Shown in pieces: positions 28,027 to 36,459 of a DNA stretch of 49,083 nucleotides. Positions within the stretch are counted from its first letter, which is position 1. Each line of letters opens with the position of its first letter. The stretch comes from Klebsiella indica. Lineage in GTDB: Bacteria > Pseudomonadota > Gammaproteobacteria > Enterobacterales > Enterobacteriaceae. Position numbers and translations under genes: made by a program. The stretch covers positions 1 through 49,083 of the forward strand of contig NZ_VCHQ01000036.1 in assembly GCF_005860775.1 (NCBI RefSeq), in the 5' to 3' direction. Below the pieces are notes generated by a model. That model ran no database searches, was not told the origin of the DNA, and saw only the letters and a program-made list of their open reading frames with translations.

Positions 28027-29475
28027 CTAAATCCCAATACACATGTATTTGATTTCTAAATAATCCTCTATGCCATACTTCGACCCTTCACGGCCCAGTC
28101 CGGAGGATTTCACGCCGCCAAAGGGAGCCACTTCGGTAGAAATAATCCCGGTGTTAATACCAATAATGCCGTACTCCAGCGCTTCGCCAACGCGAAAAAC
28201 GCGGCTCAGATCGCGAGCGTAGAAATAGGCCGCCAGGCCAAACTCGGTGTCGTTCGCCTGATGAATAACGTCGGCCTCATCTTTGAAGCGGAACAGCGGG
28301 GCGAGGGGGCCAAAGGTCTCTTCTTTCGCTACTTTCGCGTTGGCGGGAACATTCACCAGAATCGTCGGCTGGAAGAAATTACCGCCCAACGGGTGGGTTT
28401 TATCGCCTGTCATTGCCCGTGCGCCTTTGTCAATAGCATCCGCGATATGCTCCTGTACTTTGGCGATCGCTTTCTCGTCAATCAGCGGCCCGATGGTGAC
28501 GTTCGGCTGCAGGCCATCACCGATTTGCAGTTTACTGACCGCCTGTTGAAGTTTTTCAGCGAAGCGATCGTAGACACCATCCTGGACGTACAGGCGATTG
28601 GCGCAGACGCAGGTCTGTCCTGCGTTACGAAACTTGGAGGCCATCGCGCCTTCCACGGCTTTATCTAAATCAGCGTCGTCGAAAACGATAAACGGCGCGT
28701 TGCCGCCCAGCTCCAGCGATACTTTCTTGATATCTTTCGCGCACTGTTCCATTAGCTGGCGACCAATTTCCGTTGAGCCGGTAAAGGAGAGTTTGCGTAC
28801 CAGCGGATTGCTGGTAAGTTCATTGCCGATTGCGCTGGCAGACCCCGTGACCACGTTAAATACGCCCTCCGGGAGCCCGGCGCGATTAGCCAGCTCCGCC
28901 AGCGCCAGCGCGGAGAACGGCGTCTGGCTGGCGGGTTTGAGGACCATGGTGCAGCCTGCGGCCAGCGCCGGGCCTGCTTTGCGGGTGATCATCGCCGAGG
29001 GAAAATTCCACGGCGTGATGGCGGCAGTCACGCCAATCGGCTGTTTAATCACCAACAGGCGCTTATCTGCCTGATGACCGGGGATCGTGTCGCCATAGAC
29101 GCGTTTACCCTCTTCGGCAAACCACTCAAGAAAAGAGGCGGCGTAGCTGATTTCGCCTTTTGCTTCCGCCAGCGGTTTCCCCTGTTCCAGGGTCATTAGC
29201 CGCGCCAAATCGTCCTGATGCTCCATCATTAAATCGAACCAGCGGCGCAGGAGAGTGGCGCGCGCTTTGGCGGTAAGCGCGCGCCAGGCCGGCAACGCAC
29301 GACTGGCCGCGTCGATAGCTTCGCGGGTTTCTTCTGCGCCCATTTTGGGTACGTTGCCCAGCAATTGGCCGTTTGCGGGGTTAGTCACCGCGAGTGTTTC
29401 GCCATTGCTGGCATCGCGCCAGCGTCCGTTAATCAATGCCTGTTGGCGAAAAAGGGTGGAATCGTTAAGTTGCAT
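28027..29475 (-). CDS. NAD(P)-dependent succinate-semialdehyde dehydrogenase, GabD-like
   Basis: A 482-residue aldehyde dehydrogenase, the exact length of E. coli GabD and strongly similar throughout. Motifs are PWNFPSAMITRKAGPAL (cofactor site), FTGSTEIGRQ (Rossmann), LELGGNAPFIVFDDAD with the general-base Glu, and NAGQTCVCANRL with the catalytic Cys. The expected reaction is oxidation of succinate semialdehyde to succinate. The start is the Met of MQLNDSTLFRQQ, after GGA-containing sequence; six more in-frame codons upstream are not conserved. None of gabT, gabP or csiD is adjacent, so this copy is outside the usual gab operon. It may be an extra paralogue, which the window cannot show. Confidence 0.88.
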   Translation of the reverse strand: MQLNDSTLFRQQALINGRWRDASNGETLAVTNPANGQLLGNVPKMGAEETREAIDAASRALPAWRALTAKARATLLRRWFDLMMEHQDDLARLMTLEQGKPLAEAKGEISYAASFLEWFAEEGKRVYGDTIPGHQADKRLLVIKQPIGVTAAITPWNFPSAMITRKAGPALAAGCTMVLKPASQTPFSALALAELANRAGLPEGVFNVVTGSASAIGNELTSNPLVRKLSFTGSTEIGRQLMEQCAKDIKKVSLELGGNAPFIVFDDADLDKAVEGAMASKFRNAGQTCVCANRLYVQDGVYDRFAEKLQQAVSKLQIGDGLQPNVTIGPLIDEKAIAKVQEHIADAIDKGARAMTGDKTHPLGGNFFQPTILVNVPANAKVAKEETFGPLAPLFRFKDEADVIHQANDTEFGLAAYFYARDLSRVFRVGEALEYGIIGINTGIISTEVAPFGGVKSSGLGREGSKYGIEDYLEIKYMCIGI

Positions 29476-29497
29476 GGTTGCGTCCTGTCTCAATGTT

Positions 29498-29624
29498 GAT
29501 ACCCGTCAGACTTCAGGTTGCGGGTGTATGGGTTACGCGTGTTTGCCCGAATCACTTACTTACGTAAATGATTCAGGATTCTCTCGCTTGCCGCGCGATT
29601 CGGCCATGTCTGTAATTTATGGAT
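29498..29624. repeat. ERIC element (enterobacterial repetitive intergenic consensus)
   Basis: The sequence begins GATACCCGTC with CTTCAGGTTGC. It contains the core inverted repeat GAATCACTTACTTACGTAA followed by a GATTC-type match, and continues into CTCGCTTGCCGC. These are the landmarks of the 127-bp ERIC palindrome. It lies upstream of the GabD-like gene. Confidence 0.7.
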
Positions 29625-29779
29625 GTACCCGGCAAACGCTGCGGCATCAAACACCAGTCTCTGTTTAGTGTAGACGAATGCGGTTCAGGGAGGCGGGTGC
29701 GGCGCTGGCTGATATGATCATAACGGTTAATTATTTAGGGTTATTTGAGCGGTGAAGCATTAAGGAGAGTACCGGAGTC

Positions 29780-29833
29780 ATGATGAAAGCTGGCCGTGCG
29801 CAATTTGACGATAACACCCCGGAAAACCCATAA
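29780..29833 (+). CDS. Possible 17-residue small ORF
   Basis: ATGATG, 15 further codons, then TAA, preceded by AAGGAG (29762-29767) and by CGGAG closer to the start. The peptide is MMKAGRAQFDDNTPENP. It may be a genuine small ORF, the start of a gene that was lost, or chance. It lies in the gap between the GabD-like gene and the receptor gene; the rest of this 413-bp gap holds the ERIC element and a CCCGGAG/CTCCGGG hairpin (29854-29874). Confidence 0.2.
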   Translation: MMKAGRAQFDDNTPENP

Positions 29834-29888
29834 AGTAGAAGATTAACCCGTTACCCGGAGCAAAAGGCTCCGGGGACTTTTAACAGTA

Positions 29889-31979
29889 TCAGAACCTCCA
29901 GGAGACGCTGCCGACGATGCTGCGTTCCGCGCCAAAGTAGCAATAAGAGAGCGAGTTACAGGCGGCAATATAGCGCTTATCGGTCAGATTGTTCACGTTC
30001 AACTGGGCGCTGAGACCATTGATTCCCACTTTAGACAGATCATAACCGATGGTCATATCCACTAGCGTATAGGATGGCAGGGTATGCGTATTCAGGCGAT
30101 CGCTGACAATACCGTTGACGTAACGCACACCGGAACCGAGCGTCAGGCCATCCAGAGGACCGTTTTTCACATCGTAGTTCAGCCAGGCGCTGGCCTGATT
30201 ACGCGGGGCATAAACGGCCCGTTTGCCCTGTTCTTCCGGGCTGCTTTTTTTATAGCGGATATCGGTGTAGGTATACGCCGCCTGCAGGCGGAAACTGTCC
30301 GTAAGCTGGCTGATCGCTTCCAGTTCCACGCCTTTTGACTCAATCTCGCCAATTGAACGGTAAGGGTCGGTCGGCTCTTCTTTGGTGGCGATATTGGTCT
30401 GATTGATGCGGAATACTGAGGCGCTGAACTGGCTGTTCAGTCCCTCCGGTTCATACTTTACCCCGGCTTCCCACTGTTTGCCTTTCATCGGGTCCAGCAC
30501 GTTGCCGTTTTCATCGGCGAAGCTGGTGGGCGTAAAGGCCGTAGAGTAGCTAACATACGGCGCAAAACCGTTATCAAACAGATACAGCAGCGCGACGCGA
30601 GAGCTGAAGTTATTCTTATCCAGATCGCTGCGTGAATTATTGAATTTATCGATATTTGAAACACTTACCTGGTCGTAACGTCCGCCCAGGGTGAAGCGCC
30701 AGCGGTTCCAGGACATCTGATCCTGCAGATAGTAGCCCGTCTGACGTAGCTTATGTTTTTCGCGGCTGTACAGGGTAATGTTATCCGGCTGCGCGCCGTA
30801 GTGTGGATTAAAGGCGTCAATCGCCGGGAATGAACCGTAGTAGCCGGTGATATTGTTGCTACGATTCTGGTAATCAATCCCCACCAATAGTCGATGGTTA
30901 ACGGCCCCGGTATCAATGCTGCCATCAAGCTGGTTATCAAGCGTAATAGCGTTCATCTTTTCGTCTGAGCCGGAATAACCGCGATTCAGCTCGGTTTCGT
31001 TCAACCAGCCAGCGGCGTAGACCTGATTCAGTTTGACGTTGGTATGCAGATAGCGCAGTTTCTGTCGTACTGACCAGCCGTTATCAAACAGGTGTTCGAA
31101 ATGGTAGCCGACCATATTTTCGCGACGGTCATACTTATCGTAATCATCTTCACCCTCGAAGAAAGTCTTCGCGATTTTCTTGCCATAATGCGGAACCACG
31201 GTGCCTTCATAAGGGAGTCCTGAGTGGCTACCGCCCTCCGGATCGCGATGCAGATAAGCCATTAAATCAAGGCGTGTCCTATCGGTGATGCGCCAGGTCA
31301 GACTCGGCATAATCGCATAGCGTTGCTCTTTCAACGTATCGAACTGGGAATCCGCGTAGCGGGTCATCCCGCTTAACCGTCCAGCGACCCGGTCGTTATC
31401 GTCCAGTGCGCCAGTGACATCAAATGCCGCGCCGCGCTGATTGTTATTACCGGCGAAGAGTTTGATTTCACCACCGGGATCGAATGCGGGTTTACGCGAG
31501 GTGAGGGCGACGATGCCGCCCGGTGAAGAACGACCATACAGGACCGAGGCCGGGCCGCGAACGACTTCGATATTTTCCAGAAACCAGGGATCGACCACCA
31601 GAGAACTGTGCGAGTTGGTATCGCCCATCATCTTCAGACCGTCGAGATAGACATTATCCAGGCTGCCATCGGAAAATCCACGCAGGACGATGTAGTCGAA
31701 ACGGTTTGACGCACCAATCTGGTTACTATAAACCCCAGGGGTATAGCTAACCGCCTGGCGGACGTTGACGGCTCCCTGCTCTTCAAACTGCTGGCGAGTG
31801 ATAATGGACACTGACTGTGGGGTTTCCAGATCCGGCGTGGCAATTTTGGTGGCGCCGCTTTGCATCTGTGGAGTAACCACGATGGTTTCGTTTTGTGTTG
31901 TTTCCTGAGCCAGCAGCGGGAAGGCGACGCTGCTGGTCACCCATCCTGTCAGTAGCGCCAGACGCGTTTTCGCAAACAT
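29889..31979 (-). CDS. TonB-dependent siderophore receptor (FoxA/FhuA-like)
   Basis: A 696-residue outer-membrane receptor. The signal peptide (residues 1 to about 25, ending FPLLAQ) is followed by a TonB-box-like ETIVVTP. The plug domain spans about 40-155 (TPQSVSIITRQQFEEQG, YTPGVYSNQIG, RGPASVLYGRSSPGG) and a 22-strand barrel follows. The barrel ends with VNNLTDKRYIAAC, CYFGAERSIVGSV and a terminal Phe. The paired Cys near the end and the overall layout resemble hydroxamate-siderophore receptors such as FoxA and FhuA; the exact ligand is uncertain. I chose the ATG at 31979, with GGAG six bases upstream. A Fur-box-like site lies upstream and an AraC regulator is its neighbour. Confidence 0.88.
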   Translation of the reverse strand: MFAKTRLALLTGWVTSSVAFPLLAQETTQNETIVVTPQMQSGATKIATPDLETPQSVSIITRQQFEEQGAVNVRQAVSYTPGVYSNQIGASNRFDYIVLRGFSDGSLDNVYLDGLKMMGDTNSHSSLVVDPWFLENIEVVRGPASVLYGRSSPGGIVALTSRKPAFDPGGEIKLFAGNNNQRGAAFDVTGALDDNDRVAGRLSGMTRYADSQFDTLKEQRYAIMPSLTWRITDRTRLDLMAYLHRDPEGGSHSGLPYEGTVVPHYGKKIAKTFFEGEDDYDKYDRRENMVGYHFEHLFDNGWSVRQKLRYLHTNVKLNQVYAAGWLNETELNRGYSGSDEKMNAITLDNQLDGSIDTGAVNHRLLVGIDYQNRSNNITGYYGSFPAIDAFNPHYGAQPDNITLYSREKHKLRQTGYYLQDQMSWNRWRFTLGGRYDQVSVSNIDKFNNSRSDLDKNNFSSRVALLYLFDNGFAPYVSYSTAFTPTSFADENGNVLDPMKGKQWEAGVKYEPEGLNSQFSASVFRINQTNIATKEEPTDPYRSIGEIESKGVELEAISQLTDSFRLQAAYTYTDIRYKKSSPEEQGKRAVYAPRNQASAWLNYDVKNGPLDGLTLGSGVRYVNGIVSDRLNTHTLPSYTLVDMTIGYDLSKVGINGLSAQLNVNNLTDKRYIAACNSLSYCYFGAERSIVGSVSWRF

Positions 31980-32005
31980 GAGCATCTCCAAAGGTGTTTC
32001 TAATT

Positions 32006-32023
32006 GTTAATAAGAATTATTAC
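32006..32023 (-). promoter_or_regulatory. Fur-box-like site upstream of the siderophore receptor
   Basis: GTTAATAAGAATTATTAC is an AT-rich near-palindrome resembling the Fur consensus. It lies 27 bp upstream of the receptor start codon. The rest of the 308-bp gap to the regulator gene shows no gene. Confidence 0.5.
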
Positions 32024-32287
32024 CTTTTTGATGTCTTATCTCGCTATGCAGAATGCCAGGATGTGTATGCACGCTGCCAAAGCGTCGATCTATTTTTCGC
32101 GAAAATGAAAAAAATGTATTAACGAGGTTGATGACAAACCTGTATTAGGCATGACGCTCGTATTTCTGTCGGGTGGAGGCTACCGTCTGGCCCGGCTTAC
32201 AACCTCAGCGGTATTATTTTGCACAGGCCCGCGCAAGCGACGCGCCGCCGGGAAATTGCACAACAGCGCCCGTTGTCAGCAATCTGA

Positions 32288-33280
32288 TTAGCCCGATTTT
32301 TGCACGTTGCAGGGGGAGATGCCGTAGCGCCGACGAAAGGCGGTGGAGAAGTTGGTCGCGTGCTGGTAGCCGGACATCCAGGCCGCCTGCTGCACGCTAT
32401 AGCCTTCAAGCAAATAGCGTCTCGCCCGCGCCAGGCGGCAGTCACGCAGATAATCGAAGACCGAACAGCCATAAGCGTCGCGAAACTTGCTGCGCAGGCT
32501 ACTGGAGCTCATCGCCGCTCTCTGAGCCAGTTCACCGAGGGTATAGTTATTTTCCGGGAATTGCTCCAGCAGGCGGCGAACTCTCTCCAGTCGTTGTTGC
32601 TCGCCGCTTGCCCGGACAACCTGCCTGGTGCTTTCATCCTGACACACGCTCAGACCATGACCGAACAATTGCAGGATAAGGCCTTCCAGCATCAATTGCC
32701 GGGACACTCGCCCGAGCGCGCGTTGTTGCGCGAACTGTAATCCGTCCAGCAGGAAGTTCGGTACCTGCCAGATAAGCGTTGGCGTCTGGCATCTTTCCCA
32801 TTCGTGCATTAATGAATCAAGCAGACCATTGCGCCATGTGCCATCCGGGTAGAGGCCCAGGGATAGCGTGCGTAATCTGCTGTCCACATCGTGGCGGGCG
32901 TACATCGCCTGCTGTTCGCTAAGCCGGGACGTAAAAGCCATTCCGGCGCATACGAGATACTGCTTGCCGTTCAGGCTCAGGCTGACGCAACCTTCCATCA
33001 CCACCAGCATATACAGGGGGCTGCTATGACGAGACGTTGTCTCATAAGGTTGTAACACATGAACATCGGAATGCGTCACACACATGCCGCAAGGTAGCCT
33101 CATCTCTTCCACTTCGCCCAGCAGTACAGGAATAGCGTGCGGCGACTCCTGCGTTTTCATCAGCCCGGGAAAATGGTAGTCGATACCGTACCGTTCACCA
33201 AAATCCATAAACTCACGGACGGAGAATGTTTTTCTCAGCGCCGGGTGGGCGGGTTCATCCTGCGTCGTCGTCTTGTTCAT
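32288..33280 (-). CDS. AraC-family regulator of siderophore uptake (PchR-type)
   Basis: A 330-residue regulator. The N-terminal ~230 residues form a sensor domain of the PchR/YbtA type, which binds ferric siderophores in known members. The C-terminal double helix-turn-helix spans about 232-325 (YTLGELAQRAAMSSSSLRSKF and VQQAAWMSGYQHATNFSTAFRRRYG). It lies upstream of the receptor gene on the same strand, 308 bp away. It is very probably the receptor's activator, similar to the FoxR-FoxA pair. A strong Fur-box-like site precedes it. Confidence 0.9.
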   Translation of the reverse strand: MNKTTTQDEPAHPALRKTFSVREFMDFGERYGIDYHFPGLMKTQESPHAIPVLLGEVEEMRLPCGMCVTHSDVHVLQPYETTSRHSSPLYMLVVMEGCVSLSLNGKQYLVCAGMAFTSRLSEQQAMYARHDVDSRLRTLSLGLYPDGTWRNGLLDSLMHEWERCQTPTLIWQVPNFLLDGLQFAQQRALGRVSRQLMLEGLILQLFGHGLSVCQDESTRQVVRASGEQQRLERVRRLLEQFPENNYTLGELAQRAAMSSSSLRSKFRDAYGCSVFDYLRDCRLARARRYLLEGYSVQQAAWMSGYQHATNFSTAFRRRYGISPCNVQKSG

Positions 33281-33355
33281 GCGGTTTTCTGCACTGGAGA
33301 TGGGGTGTCATCGGGTTATGCAACCTTATCATTGCGCGGGCAGTACGACAATAAA

Positions 33356-33373
33356 GATGAGAATCATTATCAT
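33356..33373 (-). promoter_or_regulatory. Fur box upstream of the AraC-type regulator
   Basis: GATGAGAATCATTATCAT matches the Fur consensus (repeats of GATAAT around a centre) well. It lies about 75 bp upstream of the regulator start, where it would cover a promoter. The regulator, and through it the receptor, should be repressed when iron is plentiful. Confidence 0.75.
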
Positions 33374-33469
33374 AAGTTGCTTTGCATGACGGCGTGACGG
33401 GAGAGCGGTACAAGGACTTTCCACGCGCTTTAAAGGGGCCGCTGTCAGTATTGTTCAGCAATCGCGCGG

Positions 33470-33652
33470 GTTGTTGTCGATATTAATGCCATTGACGCGG
33501 ATGCATGCTGGCTAACACGTGGCTATTTTCACCTGCGTTATCGCAAAATAATGCCAGAAGTCGTTAGCCCCTTTTATGACACCGGGAATAGCCAATTGCT
33601 GATGTCGCTGATGTCGGAACGGCAAGCTCATGTTGAATCAGTAGTCTACTGA
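33470..33652 (+). pseudogene. Possible gene remnant, unidentified
   Basis: A frame without an obvious start runs to TGA at 33650-33652. It encodes protein-like sequence (VVDINAIDADACWLTRGYF, then HLRYRKIMPEVVSPFYD). Its base composition is like that of the genes to the left, and it ends where the extreme AT-rich region begins. I cannot assign a family. From 33653 to 34187 I see no gene: the sequence is very AT-rich, a typical H-NS-binding composition. Confidence 0.3.
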
Positions 33653-34187
33653 GATTGAAGTATTCGCATTGGGTGCGTGATTAATTCTTTTTGCTAATTT
33701 GTTAACTGTATGATCGATAGATAATGAAAATAGTTATTTTAGTTCGTATTTATATTGCCTTTTGCGTAAATGGCACAGCGTTTTGATATTTTTCATGGTT
33801 AAAAATTCTAATTTTAATGTTAAATTAAATTATTTAATGCCATTAATAAGTAGTAAAGTGGATAATTATACTGAAATATTTGTTTTTATTGGTTTATATA
33901 TCTAAATTTTATTATTTTTTACTAAAAAATAAGCATAATGAATCCACTGCGAAGATAATGGCTGAGTAAAATTCTTAATTACCTGATAATTTTCTCATTC
34001 ATAATCGAATTAAGGACTTAATATTTATTTTTTTATTAGGATTTTTATTCTTTTTTAGTGGAGTGTAAATGGCTAAAAAAAATGTTGTAATAAGCCATTA
34101 CATCATTATCATATGGGAAATTTCTTAATTTATACGGGAAATGTTTTAGAACTGGGGTTTTAATATGTAATATGATGAGACTTTACT

Positions 34188-34784
34188 ATGCAATATGGAG
34201 AAATGCATTGTCTGGGGTGTAATATAAGGTGTGAGATACTCCCCTCAAAAGAATTCAGTTCCACCCAGTGTCTTAATCGGCAAGTTTGTATTTGGCCTGC
34301 GGTTAACTTCTTTTTTGAAACAGGACTAAAATCGTTAATCAACTCTGTTGATGTTATTTTTCCTGTTTCCGGGTTTATTTTTGTCGATTTTTCGTGGAGA
34401 AGTATCCGTTTCTTTATGGATGAACGATGGATTGACTATCTGGGTTGTGCAGAGATGAAGATCATTTTGCTGTCAGATAGAAAAATGACGCCTCTGGCAG
34501 CTTATTACAGCCTGAATGAGCCCAGGGTGTCGGGGGTTATATATCTCTCTGATGATATCAGCAATTTAAAAACAGCATTACGAAAAGTATTCATTGGTCA
34601 ACCTCTGGTCAGGCAAACTGCAAGGCCCTTAACGAAGAGTGAAAAAGAAATTCTTTATCTGACGCTGAGTAATTATAGCGTGTCGGATATATCGAGAGAA
34701 TTAGTCGTTGATACGAAAGCTGTATATAACATCAGGCAGAGACTGGAGGGTAAGTTGGGCGTAAAAATAAGGAGATTTTTGTAG
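34188..34784 (+). CDS. LuxR-type (GerE HTH) transcriptional regulator of the fimbrial locus
   Basis: A 198-residue protein with a C-terminal LuxR/GerE helix-turn-helix at about 148-195 (LTKSEKEILYLTLSNYSVSDIS, then TKAVYNIRQRLEGKLGV). The N-terminal domain looks like a degenerate receiver without a clear phospho-acceptor Asp, as in FimW/EcpR-type fimbrial regulators. It lies 344 bp upstream of a fimbrial operon in the same direction, so it probably controls it. The gene and its surroundings are strongly AT-rich, which suggests acquisition. An alternative start at codon 6 follows GGAG closely. Gene name unknown. Confidence 0.75.
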   Translation: MQYGEMHCLGCNIRCEILPSKEFSSTQCLNRQVCIWPAVNFFFETGLKSLINSVDVIFPVSGFIFVDFSWRSIRFFMDERWIDYLGCAEMKIILLSDRKMTPLAAYYSLNEPRVSGVIYLSDDISNLKTALRKVFIGQPLVRQTARPLTKSEKEILYLTLSNYSVSDISRELVVDTKAVYNIRQRLEGKLGVKIRRFL

Positions 34785-35128
34785 CCTTAAAATACAGGCT
34801 TGTTTTTTTGCTTCTGTCTGGCCTTTCATTGTTAACTGGTTATGTCGTGGATAAATGTCTGGGGTATAACTTTGGTGTTATTTTATGGCGATTAGGAGAA
34901 TGGCTGTAGCTTAATATTCTCCGGTGGTGAGCCTGATTGCGGAAAGTGGTCATGGAGGAGCCTGAAAATAATCAGGGTTGACGTTTTCTATCTATCAACG
35001 TAACCCTCTTGTTACATGATGGTGACTATTGGGGGATTAATTATGGAATATGCTTCAGGCGAGCCTGAAGTTCAGATAGGCGTGTCGTTGCGCTTATTTT
35101 TGTGTAAATCAACAGAGAGTGTCTATTT
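34785..35128 (+). promoter_or_regulatory. Regulatory region upstream of the fimbrial operon (344 bp)
   Basis: No gene is evident. It contains a quasi-palindrome GGGTTGACGTT (34975-34985) / AACGTAACCC (34997-35006). Nearer the operon is a perfect hairpin CTTCAGGC-GA-GCCTGAAG (35053-35070). Either could be an operator or a leader structure for the major pilin. Confidence 0.4.
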
Positions 35129-35641
35129 ATGAAAATGAAATTATTGGCTATTGCTGTTCCGGCTCTTTTTATGGCGTCTTCCGTACTGGCTGCTGAAGGT
35201 GATGGCAGCACAATTAATTTCACCGGTAATATCGTGGAACAAACCTGCAGCCTGGCTGATATCTCCAAAGACCAGACCGTCATTCTGGGAGACGTGGCGG
35301 CCAGCACGTTCACCGGATCTGGTTCCGTCAGCACGGAAGCACCGTTCACGATTACTCTGGAAGATTGTCCTCTGGGCACTAATGACGCGGTCATCTCTTT
35401 CACCGGCAATATCGCGGGTTTCGGCAATACGGCGATGTCTACTGACGACATTGATACCACTGGTGTCGGTGTTCAAATCCTGGACGACAGTGTCCCAGTG
35501 TCGTTGAGCGGTACAGTCGTTAAAACTCTGACAGAAGGCACCAATGAACTGGAATTCGCCGCCCGTTATGTGGCGATGGGAGAGAAAGTGAAGGCTGGTT
35601 CTGCCAACGCCACGGCGAACTTTACTGTGAGCTATCAGTAA
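35129..35641 (+). CDS. Major fimbrial subunit (chaperone-usher pilin)
   Basis: A 170-residue FimA-type pilin. The signal peptide is cleaved near SSVLA (residue 21). The N-terminal donor strand follows (STINFTGNIVEQTC). The conserved disulphide is C40-C80, and the C-terminal beta-zipper ANFTVSYQ carries the penultimate-aromatic pattern recognised by the chaperone. It is first in a five-gene cluster, with the chaperone 57 bp downstream. Confidence 0.92.
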   Translation: MKMKLLAIAVPALFMASSVLAAEGDGSTINFTGNIVEQTCSLADISKDQTVILGDVAASTFTGSGSVSTEAPFTITLEDCPLGTNDAVISFTGNIAGFGNTAMSTDDIDTTGVGVQILDDSVPVSLSGTVVKTLTEGTNELEFAARYVAMGEKVKAGSANATANFTVSYQ

Positions 35642-35698
35642 CAGAAACGTTCCCCTGACTCTGGTCAGGGGAGATCATCAGCCTGCGAGGAGATTTCA

Positions 35699-36394
35699 AT
35701 GTCTTTTTTTACCCGAGCCCTGGCTGCGTCAGCTTTACTGGTGGCCTGTTTTCTCTCTGTTACTGTCCACGCCGGGGGGATTGTGCTGGGGGGGACCCGC
35801 ATTATCTACCCGGCTGGTCAGAAAGAGGCCAGCATTTCCGTGCGTAACACCTCGAGTGCCTCGCGCTTTATGGTGCAGTCCTGGGCTGAAAACCAGCACG
35901 GCAACAAAACCTCCGATTTTATTGTCACGCCGCCCCTTTACGTCAGTAATCCCGGCAGCGAGAACACTCTGCGTTTGATGTATGCCGGTCCGACCCTGCC
36001 AACCGACCGCGAGTCCCTGTATTACCTGACGTCCAAAGCTATTCCGGCCGTTGATAAAGCGGAAATCAGCGGCAAAAACGTCCTGATGCTGTCTGCATCC
36101 ACCCGCATCAAGCTGTTTGTCCGCCCGTCTGGCCTGAAGCCCTCTCCGGCAGAAGCGCCGTCGCAACTGAAAGTCAGCCGCAGCGGGGCTCAACTGGTCA
36201 TCCGCAATCCGACCCCTTACTACATCACCATCACGCAAATAAAAGCCGGGAATAAGGCGGTGAAAAAGACGGTGATGACGCCGCCTTTCGGAACGGCGAG
36301 CCTTACCCTGCCTTCAGGCGGCGCCGGAACCCTGAGTTTTCGTACCATTAATGACTTTGGCGGCATCACGGATGAACAAATCCGGCATTTTTAA
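35699..36394 (+). CDS. Periplasmic fimbrial chaperone
   Basis: A 231-residue PapD/FimC-type chaperone that completes pilin subunits by donor-strand complementation. The signal peptide ends at VTVHA/GG. The family anchors are visible: Arg in GTRIIYP and Lys in RIKLFVRP. The G1 strand region contains NPTPYYITI. GAGGAG precedes the ATG. The usher gene follows after 65 bp. Confidence 0.93.
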   Translation: MSFFTRALAASALLVACFLSVTVHAGGIVLGGTRIIYPAGQKEASISVRNTSSASRFMVQSWAENQHGNKTSDFIVTPPLYVSNPGSENTLRLMYAGPTLPTDRESLYYLTSKAIPAVDKAEISGKNVLMLSASTRIKLFVRPSGLKPSPAEAPSQLKVSRSGAQLVIRNPTPYYITITQIKAGNKAVKKTVMTPPFGTASLTLPSGGAGTLSFRTINDFGGITDEQIRHF

Positions 36395-36459
36395 CCGCGC
36401 AGCCTTGCGCGTCATGAGGTTGTCATTGCCTGTTTTTCTGTGAATTCAGTGGATAAATA

